Assembly (NCBI RefSeq): GCF_030553305.1
Contig: NZ_JARRAH010000001.1
Coordinates: forward strand, 1,736,001-1,800,000
Direction: 5' to 3'
Origin: Halomarina ordinaria
GTDB lineage: Archaea; Halobacteriota; Halobacteria; Halobacteriales; Haloarculaceae
Length of the DNA stretch: 64,000 nucleotides
Positions 26,673-34,802 of the stretch are shown here, piece after piece. Position numbers and translations under genes: made by a program. Every line of letters begins with the position of its first letter. Within the stretch, counting starts at the first letter, position 1. The notes beneath the pieces were generated by a model. The model saw nothing but the letters and a program-made list of their open reading frames with translations, did not search any database and was not told the DNA's origin.

Positions 26673-28546
26673 TGGACGGTCGGGTCGGCGCGCTGGACCG
26701 CGGCCTGTACGCGCTGTTCTCCCGGCACGCCGACAGCGGCCGCCACGAGCGCGACCGGCGGCGTTATCGGGGCGCGTCGCTCGGGTCGAGTTTCGACCTC
26801 TACCTGGCGCGGGTGTACGGCCTCTCGTGGGTGACGTTCGTCCTCGCGGGCGTCGGCACCGTCGCCCTCGCGCTGGTCGTCCCCGCCGAGGTGCTCGACG
26901 GCCCCGCCGCCTTCCTGCAGGCGGGCGTCCCCTTCCTGAACCGCGTCGACCCGCCCGACGTGCCCCGGGGGGTGGCCGCCGCCGCCCTCGGCCTCGCCGC
27001 CGGTGCACTCGGCAAGCGCGGCGTGGTCTGGGCCGGCGGGCGCTACCTGGCGTGGGTGGCGTCGGCGCGCCGGTCGAACATCGAGCGCACCCTCCCCGGC
27101 GCGGTCCGCTACCTCCGGACGCTCGCGGGCGGCACCGACGACCACCGGACGATGCTCCGGAAGGTGGCCGAACAGGACGCCTACGGCGAGACGGCCGTCG
27201 CGCTGCGGTCGGTCCTCAACCGGGCGGCGCTCGCGGGGAGCCTCGACGCCGGCCTCCGGATGGTCGCCCGCGACACCCCCTCGCGGGACCTCCTCTCGCC
27301 GTTCCTGCTGAAGTTCCGCGAACACGCCGCGCAGGGCGAGGACGCCCTCGCGGGCTATCTCGGCCTCGAGTCGCGGATGCTCTCGCACCGGCAGGCGCGC
27401 TCGCGCCAGCAGGCGACGGACTTCCTCGAACTGCTCGCCGAACTGTTCATCGTCCTGCTCGTCCTGCCGGCGCTGCTGGTCATCATCGTCACCGTGATGG
27501 CCGTCCTCGCGCCCGGCCTCTCCGAACCCGTCGGCCCGCCGCTCGGGGCGGTGACCGTCCGGACGCTCATCGTCGTCGCGAGCGTCGTCTTCGTCCTCGG
27601 CGTGGGGGCGGTGACGGCCTGGCTCATCGCGACGCTCCGGCCCCCGGACCAGGCGGCGCCGACCTACGCGCCGGCCGCCACCGTCCGCGGCGTGCTCGCG
27701 GGCGCACGCGAGAACCCCGCGAACGCCGTCCTCGTCTGCGTCCCGGTCGGTCTCCTCGTGGTGGGCGGCGGCCTCGAAGCCGGCTACCACCCCGTCAACG
27801 CCGCGCTGTTCGGCTACGTCGCCGTCGGCCTGCCGGTCGGCGCGGTGGCGGTCCGGCGGGCGCGCGTCGACGACGCGAAGGACAGGGAGATAAAGGACTT
27901 CGTCCACGCCGTCGCGGGCCACGTCAGCCTCGGACGCCCCTTCTCGGAGGCGGTCGCCCGCGTCGCCCGCGAGGTGGACGCCGGCGCCCTCCAGGCCGAC
28001 GTCGACGCCCTCGCGTTCAACCTCTCGCTGGTGACCGCGCCCGAGGCGGACGTCCGGGCGGCGGCGCTCGACCGCTTCGTCGACCGCGTCGGGACGCCGC
28101 TGGCCGCCCAGACGATGGGGCTGGTGACCGGCGCGCTCGACGTCGGCAGCGACGCCGAGGAGGTCTTCGAGACGCTCCAGACGGAGGTCGGGCGGCTCTA
28201 CCACGAGCGCAAGGCGCTCCGCTCGTCGATGCTCGTCTACGTCGCCGTCGGCTGGACGACGGCCCTGCTCGTCGTCGGCATCGTCGTCGCCGTCAACGGC
28301 TCCGTCCTCGACGGGTTCGCACAGCTCTCGAGCGTCTCCGACACCACGTCGGGCGTCGCGCTCGACCCGGACGCCGTCGACCCCGAGCGCGACCAGTTCC
28401 TCTTCTACACCGTGACGCAGGCGACGATGCTCGCCTGCGGCTGGTTCGCCGGGATGGCGAGTCGGGGGCGCTACGAGGCGCTGCTGCACTCGGGCGCGCT
28501 GGTCGCCGTCACGTACGTCGTCTTCGCGGGGGCGGGGATGCTATGA
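26669..28546 (+). CDS. pilC: type IV pilus platform protein PilC/TadC (GspF family)
   Basis: 625 residues with two GspF (T2SSF) domains, each followed by membrane helices: first domain about 120-210 (LPGAVRYLRTLAGG, SLDAGLRMVARDTPSRDLL) then helices near 250-320; second about 410-510 (DFVHAVAGHVSLGRPFSEAV) then helices near 515-620. It forms the membrane base on which PilB acts. The five small pilin-like genes follow directly with overlaps. Two ATGs at 26669 and 26672 are both possible starts. Confidence 0.94.
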   Translation: MMDGRVGALDRGLYALFSRHADSGRHERDRRRYRGASLGSSFDLYLARVYGLSWVTFVLAGVGTVALALVVPAEVLDGPAAFLQAGVPFLNRVDPPDVPRGVAAAALGLAAGALGKRGVVWAGGRYLAWVASARRSNIERTLPGAVRYLRTLAGGTDDHRTMLRKVAEQDAYGETAVALRSVLNRAALAGSLDAGLRMVARDTPSRDLLSPFLLKFREHAAQGEDALAGYLGLESRMLSHRQARSRQQATDFLELLAELFIVLLVLPALLVIIVTVMAVLAPGLSEPVGPPLGAVTVRTLIVVASVVFVLGVGAVTAWLIATLRPPDQAAPTYAPAATVRGVLAGARENPANAVLVCVPVGLLVVGGGLEAGYHPVNAALFGYVAVGLPVGAVAVRRARVDDAKDREIKDFVHAVAGHVSLGRPFSEAVARVAREVDAGALQADVDALAFNLSLVTAPEADVRAAALDRFVDRVGTPLAAQTMGLVTGALDVGSDAEEVFETLQTEVGRLYHERKALRSSMLVYVAVGWTTALLVVGIVVAVNGSVLDGFAQLSSVSDTTSGVALDPDAVDPERDQFLFYTVTQATMLACGWFAGMASRGRYEALLHSGALVAVTYVVFAGAGML

Positions 28547-29283
28547 GTGAGGGGACGCGAGGGCAGTCGCACGTCGTCGGCGTCGCCCTCCTGCTCGGCG
28601 TCGCCGTCGTCTCGATGGGCGCGCTCACCGCCAGCATCGGCACCGTCGTCGAGGAGAACGCCGCCGAGGCGGACGCCGCACGCGTCGCGAGCGACGTCGA
28701 CGGGGCGCTCCGGCCGGTCGAGGTGACCGGTCCCCACCGCGGGCGCGTCTCGTTCGCCCGGGGGGAACTGCGGACCGTCGAGCGCGACCTCAGGGTGCTC
28801 GACGCGGACGGCGAGACGGTCGAGCGCGTCCGCGTCGACGGCCTCGTCTTCGAGGCGGGCGACCGCCGCGTCTCGTGGGTCGCCGGGGCGCTCGTCCGGG
28901 GGGCTCCGGGACGCGCCCGACTGCAGTCGCCGCTCCCGGTGACCGCCTCCGACCCCGGCGACGACGACGGCGTCCTCGTCGTCGGCGCACCCCGACTGAA
29001 CGCGAGCGGGACGGCGACCGTCTCCGGTCGGGGGGGCGTCGAGACGACGTTCGTCACCGACGTCAGCCACCACCGCGAACGCCTCGACCGGGGGGAGTAC
29101 GCCGTCGCCGTCGAGACCCGGACCCCGGAGCCGTGGGAGGCGGCCTTCACCGAGCGTGGGGCGAGCGTCGACCGCCGGGACCTCGACGGCGACGGCGTCG
29201 AGAGCGTCGTCGCGACCTTCCCCGGCGAGCGGGCCACCTACCTCGTCGTCCACGACCTGTCGCTGGAGGTGCGCGATGGGTGA
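28543..29283 (+). CDS. pilin-like secreted protein 1 of the pilus operon (DUF7289-like)
   Basis: 246 residues; ATG overlaps the pilC stop (ATGA). The N-terminus MSEGTRGQSHVVGVALLLG resembles the archaeal type IV pilin pattern, a short charged leader, RG then a hydrophobic helix, compatible with PibD processing. The rest is a beta-rich extracellular domain. This is the largest of the five and a candidate major or minor pilin. Family number is recalled, not checked. Confidence 0.8.
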   Translation: MSEGTRGQSHVVGVALLLGVAVVSMGALTASIGTVVEENAAEADAARVASDVDGALRPVEVTGPHRGRVSFARGELRTVERDLRVLDADGETVERVRVDGLVFEAGDRRVSWVAGALVRGAPGRARLQSPLPVTASDPGDDDGVLVVGAPRLNASGTATVSGRGGVETTFVTDVSHHRERLDRGEYAVAVETRTPEPWEAAFTERGASVDRRDLDGDGVESVVATFPGERATYLVVHDLSLEVRDG

Positions 29284-29731
29284 CACGCGGGCCGTCACGC
29301 CCGTCGTGGGCAAGACGCTCGAAGCCGGCGTCGTCGTGCTGTTCATCGGCCTGCTGACCGCGACGCTCTACGGCGGCGTCGTCCCGGACTACCGCACGAC
29401 CGCGGCCGAGGGCGTCGGCGAGCGGACGCTCGTCGCGGGCGCGGAGCGCGTCCAGCAGGCCGTCCCGCCCGCGGCGACGCACGCCGACGTCACGCTCGAC
29501 GTCCACCTCCCGCGAACGATTCGCGGGGAGCCGTACGCGGTCGTCGCCGACGGACGAGCGCTCGTCCTCGACCACCCGCATCCGGCAGTCGACGGGCGAG
29601 TCCGCCTCGCGCTCCCCGAGCGCGTCGCGCGCGTCGAGGGGGAGTGGCGGAGCACCGAGCGCGCCGTCGTCGCCGTCCGCGGGGGCGAGCGCGTGGTCGT
29701 CGAGTTGACGACCGAGGAGGGCCGGGCGTGA
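29276..29731 (+). CDS. pilin-like protein 2 of the pilus operon
   Basis: 151 residues from ATG 29276, overlapping the previous gene by eight bases. Begins MGDTRAVTPVVGKTLEAG, again close to the archaeal pilin N-terminal pattern (R-x-V-x-P-V-V/I-G), followed by one membrane helix and a beta-rich external domain. Position and topology indicate a pilus subunit or assembly partner. No other motif seen. Confidence 0.78.
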   Translation: MGDTRAVTPVVGKTLEAGVVVLFIGLLTATLYGGVVPDYRTTAAEGVGERTLVAGAERVQQAVPPAATHADVTLDVHLPRTIRGEPYAVVADGRALVLDHPHPAVDGRVRLALPERVARVEGEWRSTERAVVAVRGGERVVVELTTEEGRA

Positions 29732-30423
29732 TGTGCGGGACGTACTGCGAGGGGCGCACGCGGGGGCAGGCGAACCTCCCCGCGCTGGCAGTCGCGTTGC
29801 TCGTGCTCACGACGACGGCGGGCCTCGCGCTCGTCGTCGCGGACGGTGCCTTCGCCGGGGCGGAGCGCGACGCGACCGAGCGCCACGTCGCGGTCGCCCT
29901 CTCCGAGCGGCTGGTCGCGGCCGACTCGCCGCTGAGCGACCGGAAGAACGTCCTCGACGACGCGGCACTGCGAGCGCTCGACGCCGAGTCGCTCGACGAG
30001 TCGTTCCCCGTCGTCCGGGGCCGCGACGTCCGTCTGCGCGTCGACGGCGAGACGGTCGTCGAGCGCGGCGACCCGACCGGCGGCGCGACGGTGAGACGCG
30101 TCGTCGTCGTCCGGGAGCGCCAGTCGGTGACCCTGCCGGCCACCGGCGACGACGCGGTGACGCTCCCGCGACGCTCCCCGCGCGCGACGCTCACCCTGGA
30201 CCCGCCCGGCGGGACGACGGTCGAGACGGTGCGGGCGAACGGACGCGTCGTCCTCCACGACCCGGCGGGGCTGGCGGGGACCCACGACGTCTCGCTGTCG
30301 CGCTTCGAGACGACGCGCCTGCGCTTCGCGGCCGAGGGCCCGCTCCCCCCGCCGAGCGTCGAGGTCACCTACTACCCCGCGCGGACGACGAAGGCGGAAC
30401 TGGTGGTGACCGTCGATGTCTAG
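29731..30423 (+). CDS. pilin-like protein 3 of the pilus operon
   Basis: 230 residues. ATG 29731 shares one base with the preceding TGA (TGATG); a GTG one codon earlier (29728) is possible. The leader CEGRTRGQANLPALAVALL precedes a single membrane helix; the remainder is a charged external domain with an Arg-rich stretch. Two cysteines (residues 2 and 6) near the start are unusual for the group. Belongs to the haloarchaeal set that travels with PilB/PilC. Confidence 0.78.
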   Translation: MCGTYCEGRTRGQANLPALAVALLVLTTTAGLALVVADGAFAGAERDATERHVAVALSERLVAADSPLSDRKNVLDDAALRALDAESLDESFPVVRGRDVRLRVDGETVVERGDPTGGATVRRVVVVRERQSVTLPATGDDAVTLPRRSPRATLTLDPPGGTTVETVRANGRVVLHDPAGLAGTHDVSLSRFETTRLRFAAEGPLPPPSVEVTYYPARTTKAELVVTVDV

Positions 30424-30820
30424 GGGCCAGTTGTCGCTGTCGGTCGTCGAGGCGGGTGTCGGCGTGGTGCTCGTCCTCGCGGTGACGACCGGGTTCGTCC
30501 TCGGCGTGCCGGCGCCGGACACCCGCGAGGCGCAACTCGACGCCTACGCGAGCGACGCGGCCACGGTACTGAGCAACGAACCGCCGCGCCACCGCGGGAC
30601 GAGCCGGCTGGCCGAGGTGGCCGCCTCGCCGGCGGCGTTCGACCGCGAGCGCACGGCCCTCGACGAGCGGGTCGACCGCCTCCTGCCCGACAACCTGCTG
30701 TACCGCATCGACACCCCGCACGGCGCCGCGGGCTACCGCCGACCCGCGGGCGTCCCGGTCGGACGTGCGACGGTGACCACCGCCGGCGGCGACGTCACCA
30801 TCCGGGTGTGGTACGCGTGA
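30416..30820 (+). CDS. pilin-like protein 4 of the pilus operon
   Basis: 134 residues, overlapping the previous gene by eight bases. MSRGQLSLSVVEAGVGVVL gives a very short basic leader, then a hydrophobic helix with a Glu early in it, as in type IV pilins (E5-like position). A small soluble domain follows. Likely minor pilin; function inferred from context. Confidence 0.78.
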   Translation: MSRGQLSLSVVEAGVGVVLVLAVTTGFVLGVPAPDTREAQLDAYASDAATVLSNEPPRHRGTSRLAEVAASPAAFDRERTALDERVDRLLPDNLLYRIDTPHGAAGYRRPAGVPVGRATVTTAGGDVTIRVWYA

Positions 30821-31362
30821 GCGGCGTCGACCGCGAGCGCGCGCAACTCGTCCTCGCCGCGGCCGCCGTCGTCGCCGTCGCGCTCGCGCCGGCGGTCCTC
30901 GCCTACCTCCAGCTGGGCGCGCACCCCGACGTCCGGGCGAGCGAGGGGTACGACGACCCCGGAGGGAACGCGGAGCGCCTGCTGACCCGGGCGGTCCACG
31001 ACGCGGGGACGAACGTCACCGGCGAGTACGGCTGGTCGGAGCGGGACGCGGCGGCGCGGGCGACCCGGACGGCGCTCGACGGACGGGTGCGGGCGCTCGA
31101 GTCGTCACGGGTCGCGTCGGGGACGGCCTACACGGTGACCGAGAACGGGAGCGCGGCCGCGGCGGTGGCGAACGACGCCTGCCCGCGCGACCCGACGAGC
31201 GGGCGGGCGTTCGGCCCGTGCGAGGCGGACGGCGGTCTCGTCCTACAGGACCGGGCAGGGGAGACGACGCTGCTCGCGGCGGCGTTCGACGTGCGGGTGA
31301 CAACGGCGGCGAGCGACCGTCGGGTGACGCTCGTCGTGTGGGTCGTGCCGCCGAGGGTGTAG
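30817..31362 (+). CDS. pilin-like protein 5, last gene of the pilus operon
   Basis: 181 residues from GTG 30817, which overlaps the preceding TGA (GTGA). SGVDRERAQLVLAAAAVV matches the group: short charged leader then hydrophobic helix. The ectodomain has two Cys (ACPRDP, GPCEAD) that may form a disulfide. Seven bases separate its stop from the convergent GtrA gene. Confidence 0.78.
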   Translation: MSGVDRERAQLVLAAAAVVAVALAPAVLAYLQLGAHPDVRASEGYDDPGGNAERLLTRAVHDAGTNVTGEYGWSERDAAARATRTALDGRVRALESSRVASGTAYTVTENGSAAAAVANDACPRDPTSGRAFGPCEADGGLVLQDRAGETTLLAAAFDVRVTTAASDRRVTLVVWVVPPRV

Positions 31363-31368
31363 GAGGAT

Positions 31369-31791
31369 TCAGCCCCACGTCCAGCGTGCGTCGAGGACGT
31401 AGCGGTACACGCCGCTGACGAGGATGGCGATGGCGTTCGCCAGGAGGTAGGAGATGCCGCGCCAGCCGACGAGCCAGTAGAGCACGCCGAGCTGGAGCGG
31501 GATGGCGCTCCCCCGGACGAGGTTCGTCTTCACGAGGCCTTCGAGGAAGGCCGCCCGGCCGGTGTTCGCGGCCGCCTCGAACGTCCAGGCGTTGTTGAGG
31601 ACGTACTGGATGACGATGGTCATCTCGATGGCGAACACCGCCGCCACGAGGTAGTTGATGCCGCCCCAGTCGACGAACAGCCAGAGGAGCGCCATCTGGA
31701 TGCCGGCGGCGACGGTGCCCACGGCGACGAAGCGCCGGAGCTGGACGGCGAGCGGGCCGTCGACGAACTGTCGGAGGAATGCCTGGACCAT
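31369..31791 (-). CDS. GtrA-like membrane protein
   Basis: 140 residues with four membrane helices of GtrA type: FVAVGTVAAGIQMALLW first, VLNNAWTFEA after helix two (the conserved N-x-W-T-F motif), and a final RYVLDARWTWG. GtrA proteins are thought to help move lipid-linked sugars across the membrane. It lies six bases downstream of the sulfatase-like gene on the same strand, so the two probably form an operon concerned with surface glycans. Confidence 0.9.
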   Translation of the reverse strand: MVQAFLRQFVDGPLAVQLRRFVAVGTVAAGIQMALLWLFVDWGGINYLVAAVFAIEMTIVIQYVLNNAWTFEAAANTGRAAFLEGLVKTNLVRGSAIPLQLGVLYWLVGWRGISYLLANAIAILVSGVYRYVLDARWTWG

Positions 31792-31797
31792 CGTGCG

Positions 31798-33225
31798 CTA
31801 TCGGTACCCGAGGGCCTTCAGCCGCGTCTCGATGGCGTCGTCGACGCCCTCCTCGGCCGCGTCGGCGCCGCGCTGGCGGACGGCGGCGCCGTGGTCGCGG
31901 ACCAGCGGGCGGAGCCGCTCGATGACGGCCGCGTCGGCGGAGGTGGGGTCGACGGCGCGGTCGGTCCGTTGCTGGGGGTCGGACGGGCGGTGGTACAGTT
32001 CGCCCTCGCCCGTGTCGACGTTCTCCAGGTAGGTCCACTCGGCGGTCCGGGCGCTCACGAGCAGGTCGCCGTCCGCGAGGCTCCGGGGGATGGGCTGGGC
32101 GGTGACGCTCTCGCCGCGGACGGCGACCGACACCACCGGGTCGTCGGCCAGCACCTCGCCGTCGGTGACGCTCGGGAGGACGCTCTCACCGTCCCACTCG
32201 TCGGGGGCGTCCACGTCGAACAGGTCACAGACCGTCGGCGGGACGGCGTCGAGGCCGACCGCGCCCTCGACGCGGCGGGCGTCGGCACCGGGGACGTCCA
32301 CGATGAGCGGGACGTGGATGAGTTCGTCGTAGAGCTTCGGGTAGTGCGCGAGGTGGCCGTGTTCGCGGAACTCCTCGCCGTGGTCGCCGGCGAGGACGAC
32401 GGCCGTCTCGTCGGCGACGCCCGCGGTATCGAGCGAGTCGAGGACGCGCCCGACGCTCGCGTCGACCTGTCGGACCGCGCCCTGGTAGAGCGTCCGGAGG
32501 TCGGCGACCGTCCGGTCGTCGACCTCGAGGCCGAGGCCCGTGCGTGCGTGCGCGATGAGCATCCGGTGGGTACCCACCAGGCTGGAGGAGACCTCCCGTA
32601 CGTACCGGGGGGCGGGTACGTAGGGGGTGTGAGGGTCCATGTAGTGGATCCACAGGAAGAACGGCTCCTCCGTCCCCTCGACGAACCGGGAGGCGGCACG
32701 CTCGACGTCGAACATCCGCGAGGTGTCGAGGAAGGGGAGGTCGTCGCCGTCGCGGCGCGCCAGCGCCCGGAGGCGGCGGAACGGCGAGGCCGCGAGCTGG
32801 AGCCACGCCTCGACCGTGGGGTGGGCCGCGAGGTAGCGGCTGTAGACGCCCGAGCCCACGTCGGCGACGAACGGTTCGAACTCGTCGAACCCGTCGTCGT
32901 ACCCCCAGTGGGAGGTGAGAAAGCCGTTCGCCGCGTTGAAGCCGCCGGTCGCTACGTCGGCCGACGAGAGCGTCTCGGCGAGCGTCGGGGAGTCGGTCAC
33001 GCCGATGCGGCCGTTGTCGGCGAACACGGGGCGCGACGCGAGCAGCGACGGGAACGAGAAGGGCGTCCAGTTCCCGTTGGCGAACGCGTGCTCGAAGACC
33101 GTCCCGCGGTCGGCCAACTCCTGGACGACCGGGGTGTGTCTGTCGTCGTCGTACGGCGAGATGGCGTCGGCGCGGAGCGAGTCGACCGTCACGAGGACGA
33201 CGTTGGAGACGCGTTCGTCGGTCAT
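31798..33225 (-). CDS. sulfatase-like (alkaline phosphatase superfamily) enzyme
   Basis: 475 residues from ATG 33225 (MTDERVSNVVLVTVDSLRAD); the longer frame upstream is basic and non-coding in look, and a TATA-like AAAACC stands about 30 bases before this ATG. Metal-site motifs VTVDSLRAD, YMDPHTPY and GDHGEEF are present. The active-site loop reads SFPSLLAS where classic sulfatases have C/S-x-P-S/A-R, so the Arg that helps formylglycine sites is missing; a phosphoglycerol- or other alcohol-transferase activity is an alternative. Paired with GtrA, glycan modification is likely. Confidence 0.88.
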   Translation of the reverse strand: MTDERVSNVVLVTVDSLRADAISPYDDDRHTPVVQELADRGTVFEHAFANGNWTPFSFPSLLASRPVFADNGRIGVTDSPTLAETLSSADVATGGFNAANGFLTSHWGYDDGFDEFEPFVADVGSGVYSRYLAAHPTVEAWLQLAASPFRRLRALARRDGDDLPFLDTSRMFDVERAASRFVEGTEEPFFLWIHYMDPHTPYVPAPRYVREVSSSLVGTHRMLIAHARTGLGLEVDDRTVADLRTLYQGAVRQVDASVGRVLDSLDTAGVADETAVVLAGDHGEEFREHGHLAHYPKLYDELIHVPLIVDVPGADARRVEGAVGLDAVPPTVCDLFDVDAPDEWDGESVLPSVTDGEVLADDPVVSVAVRGESVTAQPIPRSLADGDLLVSARTAEWTYLENVDTGEGELYHRPSDPQQRTDRAVDPTSADAAVIERLRPLVRDHGAAVRQRGADAAEEGVDDAIETRLKALGYR

Positions 33226-33509
33226 AGCCGCCGGGGGCGTCCCCCTCGCTCCGGTTTTGCCCCCTCGTCCCCCGGCCACCCTGGGACGTCCCGGCCGGCC
33301 GACCCGAACCGGTCGCGGGACGCAAACGTGTACGCGCACATGTCTGTTCCCTCGTACTGAGGGTCGTTACGATACTCAAACTTGTGATATCAGCTGTCGG
33401 CAGGTTGAGGTGACGGCCGAGGGGTCGTCCCCGTTCCGTCGTCTGGTTTTCGACAGAAACCTACCACGAGTCGTGAGAGCTATACGCACGACGCGCGAGC
33501 CTCCGGCGT

Positions 33510-34304
33510 ATGCTCCGGTCCGCCCGCGCGTTCGCACCGGGAAGCGTGACGACCGTGTTCGTCCCCGCTACAGACCCCGACGGGGGGTCGCTCGGCGTGA
33601 GCGTCGCCGTCGCCGACGGCGTGGCGGCGACGGTCCGGCCCGCGAACGAGACGACGGTCTCCCTCGACGGACGGGAGACGGCCTTCGACCCGGTGGAACG
33701 AGCGCTCGCGGCGCTCGACCTGACGGCGACGGTGGACCTCGAGGCGACGGTGCCGGTCGGTCGTGGGTTCGGCGCGAGCGGTGCCGCCACGCTCGCGACG
33801 GCGCTCGCCGCGGACGAGGTGTTCGACCTCGGCCGGTCCCGCGCCGCGCTCGTCGACGTCGCCCACCGCGCGGAGGTGGCCGCCGGCACCGGCCTCGGGG
33901 ACGTGTTCGTCCAGGCGCGCGGGGGACTCGTCTGGAACGCCGGCGACGGGATACGGCGCGCCGAGAGCGACGCGGACCTCAGTTACACCAGCTACGGCGG
34001 CATCGCCACCGAGGAGGTCCTCGGCGACGACGACGCGCTCGACCGGGTGCGAGTCGCCGGCCGGGACGCCCTCGCGGCGCTCGACCCGCACGGACCGGTC
34101 GACGCGCTCGTCGAACGCTCGTGGCGGTTCGCCCGGGAGACGGGCCTCGTCACCGACCGCGTCGAGCGCGCCGTCTCCCGGGTCGAACGTGCCGGCGGGG
34201 TCGGGACGATGGCGATGGTCGGCGAGACGGTCGTCGCGGTGGGTGCGGGTGACGCGCTGGCGTCGACGACCCGAGCGACGAACGAGGGGGCGCGACTGCG
34301 GTGA
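33510..34304 (+). CDS. pok: pantoate kinase (GHMP family)
   Basis: 264 residues with the GHMP ATP loop PVGRGFGASGAATLATALA near 88-106. The overall pattern (AFAPGSVTTVF at the start, GLGDVFVQARGG) fits archaeal pantoate kinase, which with phosphopantothenate synthetase makes 4'-phosphopantothenate for coenzyme A. A TATA-like CTATACG at 33480-33486 sits 24-30 bases before the ATG, giving a leaderless mRNA. The partner enzyme gene is not in the window. Stop is one base from the convergent hemoglobin gene. Confidence 0.88.
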   Translation: MLRSARAFAPGSVTTVFVPATDPDGGSLGVSVAVADGVAATVRPANETTVSLDGRETAFDPVERALAALDLTATVDLEATVPVGRGFGASGAATLATALAADEVFDLGRSRAALVDVAHRAEVAAGTGLGDVFVQARGGLVWNAGDGIRRAESDADLSYTSYGGIATEEVLGDDDALDRVRVAGRDALAALDPHGPVDALVERSWRFARETGLVTDRVERAVSRVERAGGVGTMAMVGETVVAVGAGDALASTTRATNEGARLR

Positions 34305-34305
34305 G

Positions 34306-34668
34306 TTAACGGTTCAGGACGGGCGCCTTGAGTGCCGCCACCTCGTCCATGATGGTCGCCGTGTCCTCCTCGGAGACGCCGTTCTCGCGCAGCGCCGCCT
34401 CGAGGTAGCGCGCGACGGCGTCGAAGTCGGGCTCGTCGATGTCGAGGTGGGCGTGCGCCTCGCGCATGTCGCCCCCATCGTACTCGACCGGCCCTCCCGC
34501 GACCGAACTGATGAACTGTACCTGGTGGGCGCGCAGCTCCGCCATCGGGGTGTCCTCGAAGTAGCCCACCAGTTGCGGGTCGGTCAGCACGCGGTCGTAG
34601 AAGTCGTCGACGACGGCGTCGACGGCTTCGCGGCCGCCGATTCGCTCGTACACCGATTGGTCTGACAT
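34306..34668 (-). CDS. group I truncated hemoglobin
   Basis: 120 residues, the trHbN size. Conserved signs are YERIGGREAVDAVVDDFY near the N-terminus (with the distal FY pair), FED in the middle, and the proximal His in LRAHQVQFISSVAGG. It binds heme and probably oxygen or nitric oxide. A TATA-like GGTTTAGTC sits just upstream on the minus strand. It is not next to the nitrate genes here; NO detoxification is possible but not shown. Confidence 0.92.
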   Translation of the reverse strand: MSDQSVYERIGGREAVDAVVDDFYDRVLTDPQLVGYFEDTPMAELRAHQVQFISSVAGGPVEYDGGDMREAHAHLDIDEPDFDAVARYLEAALRENGVSEEDTATIMDEVAALKAPVLNR

Positions 34669-34802
34669 CGTCCTGGCTACGGAGATATGGGGACTAAACC
34701 TTGTCCCGAACGAGTCGTCGTTCAGGTATCACGTCACTGGAACGGAAGCAAAGTAGCATCGGCGGAGGGGTATACGACCGCCCGGCCCCGAGGGGAACAC
34801 GG

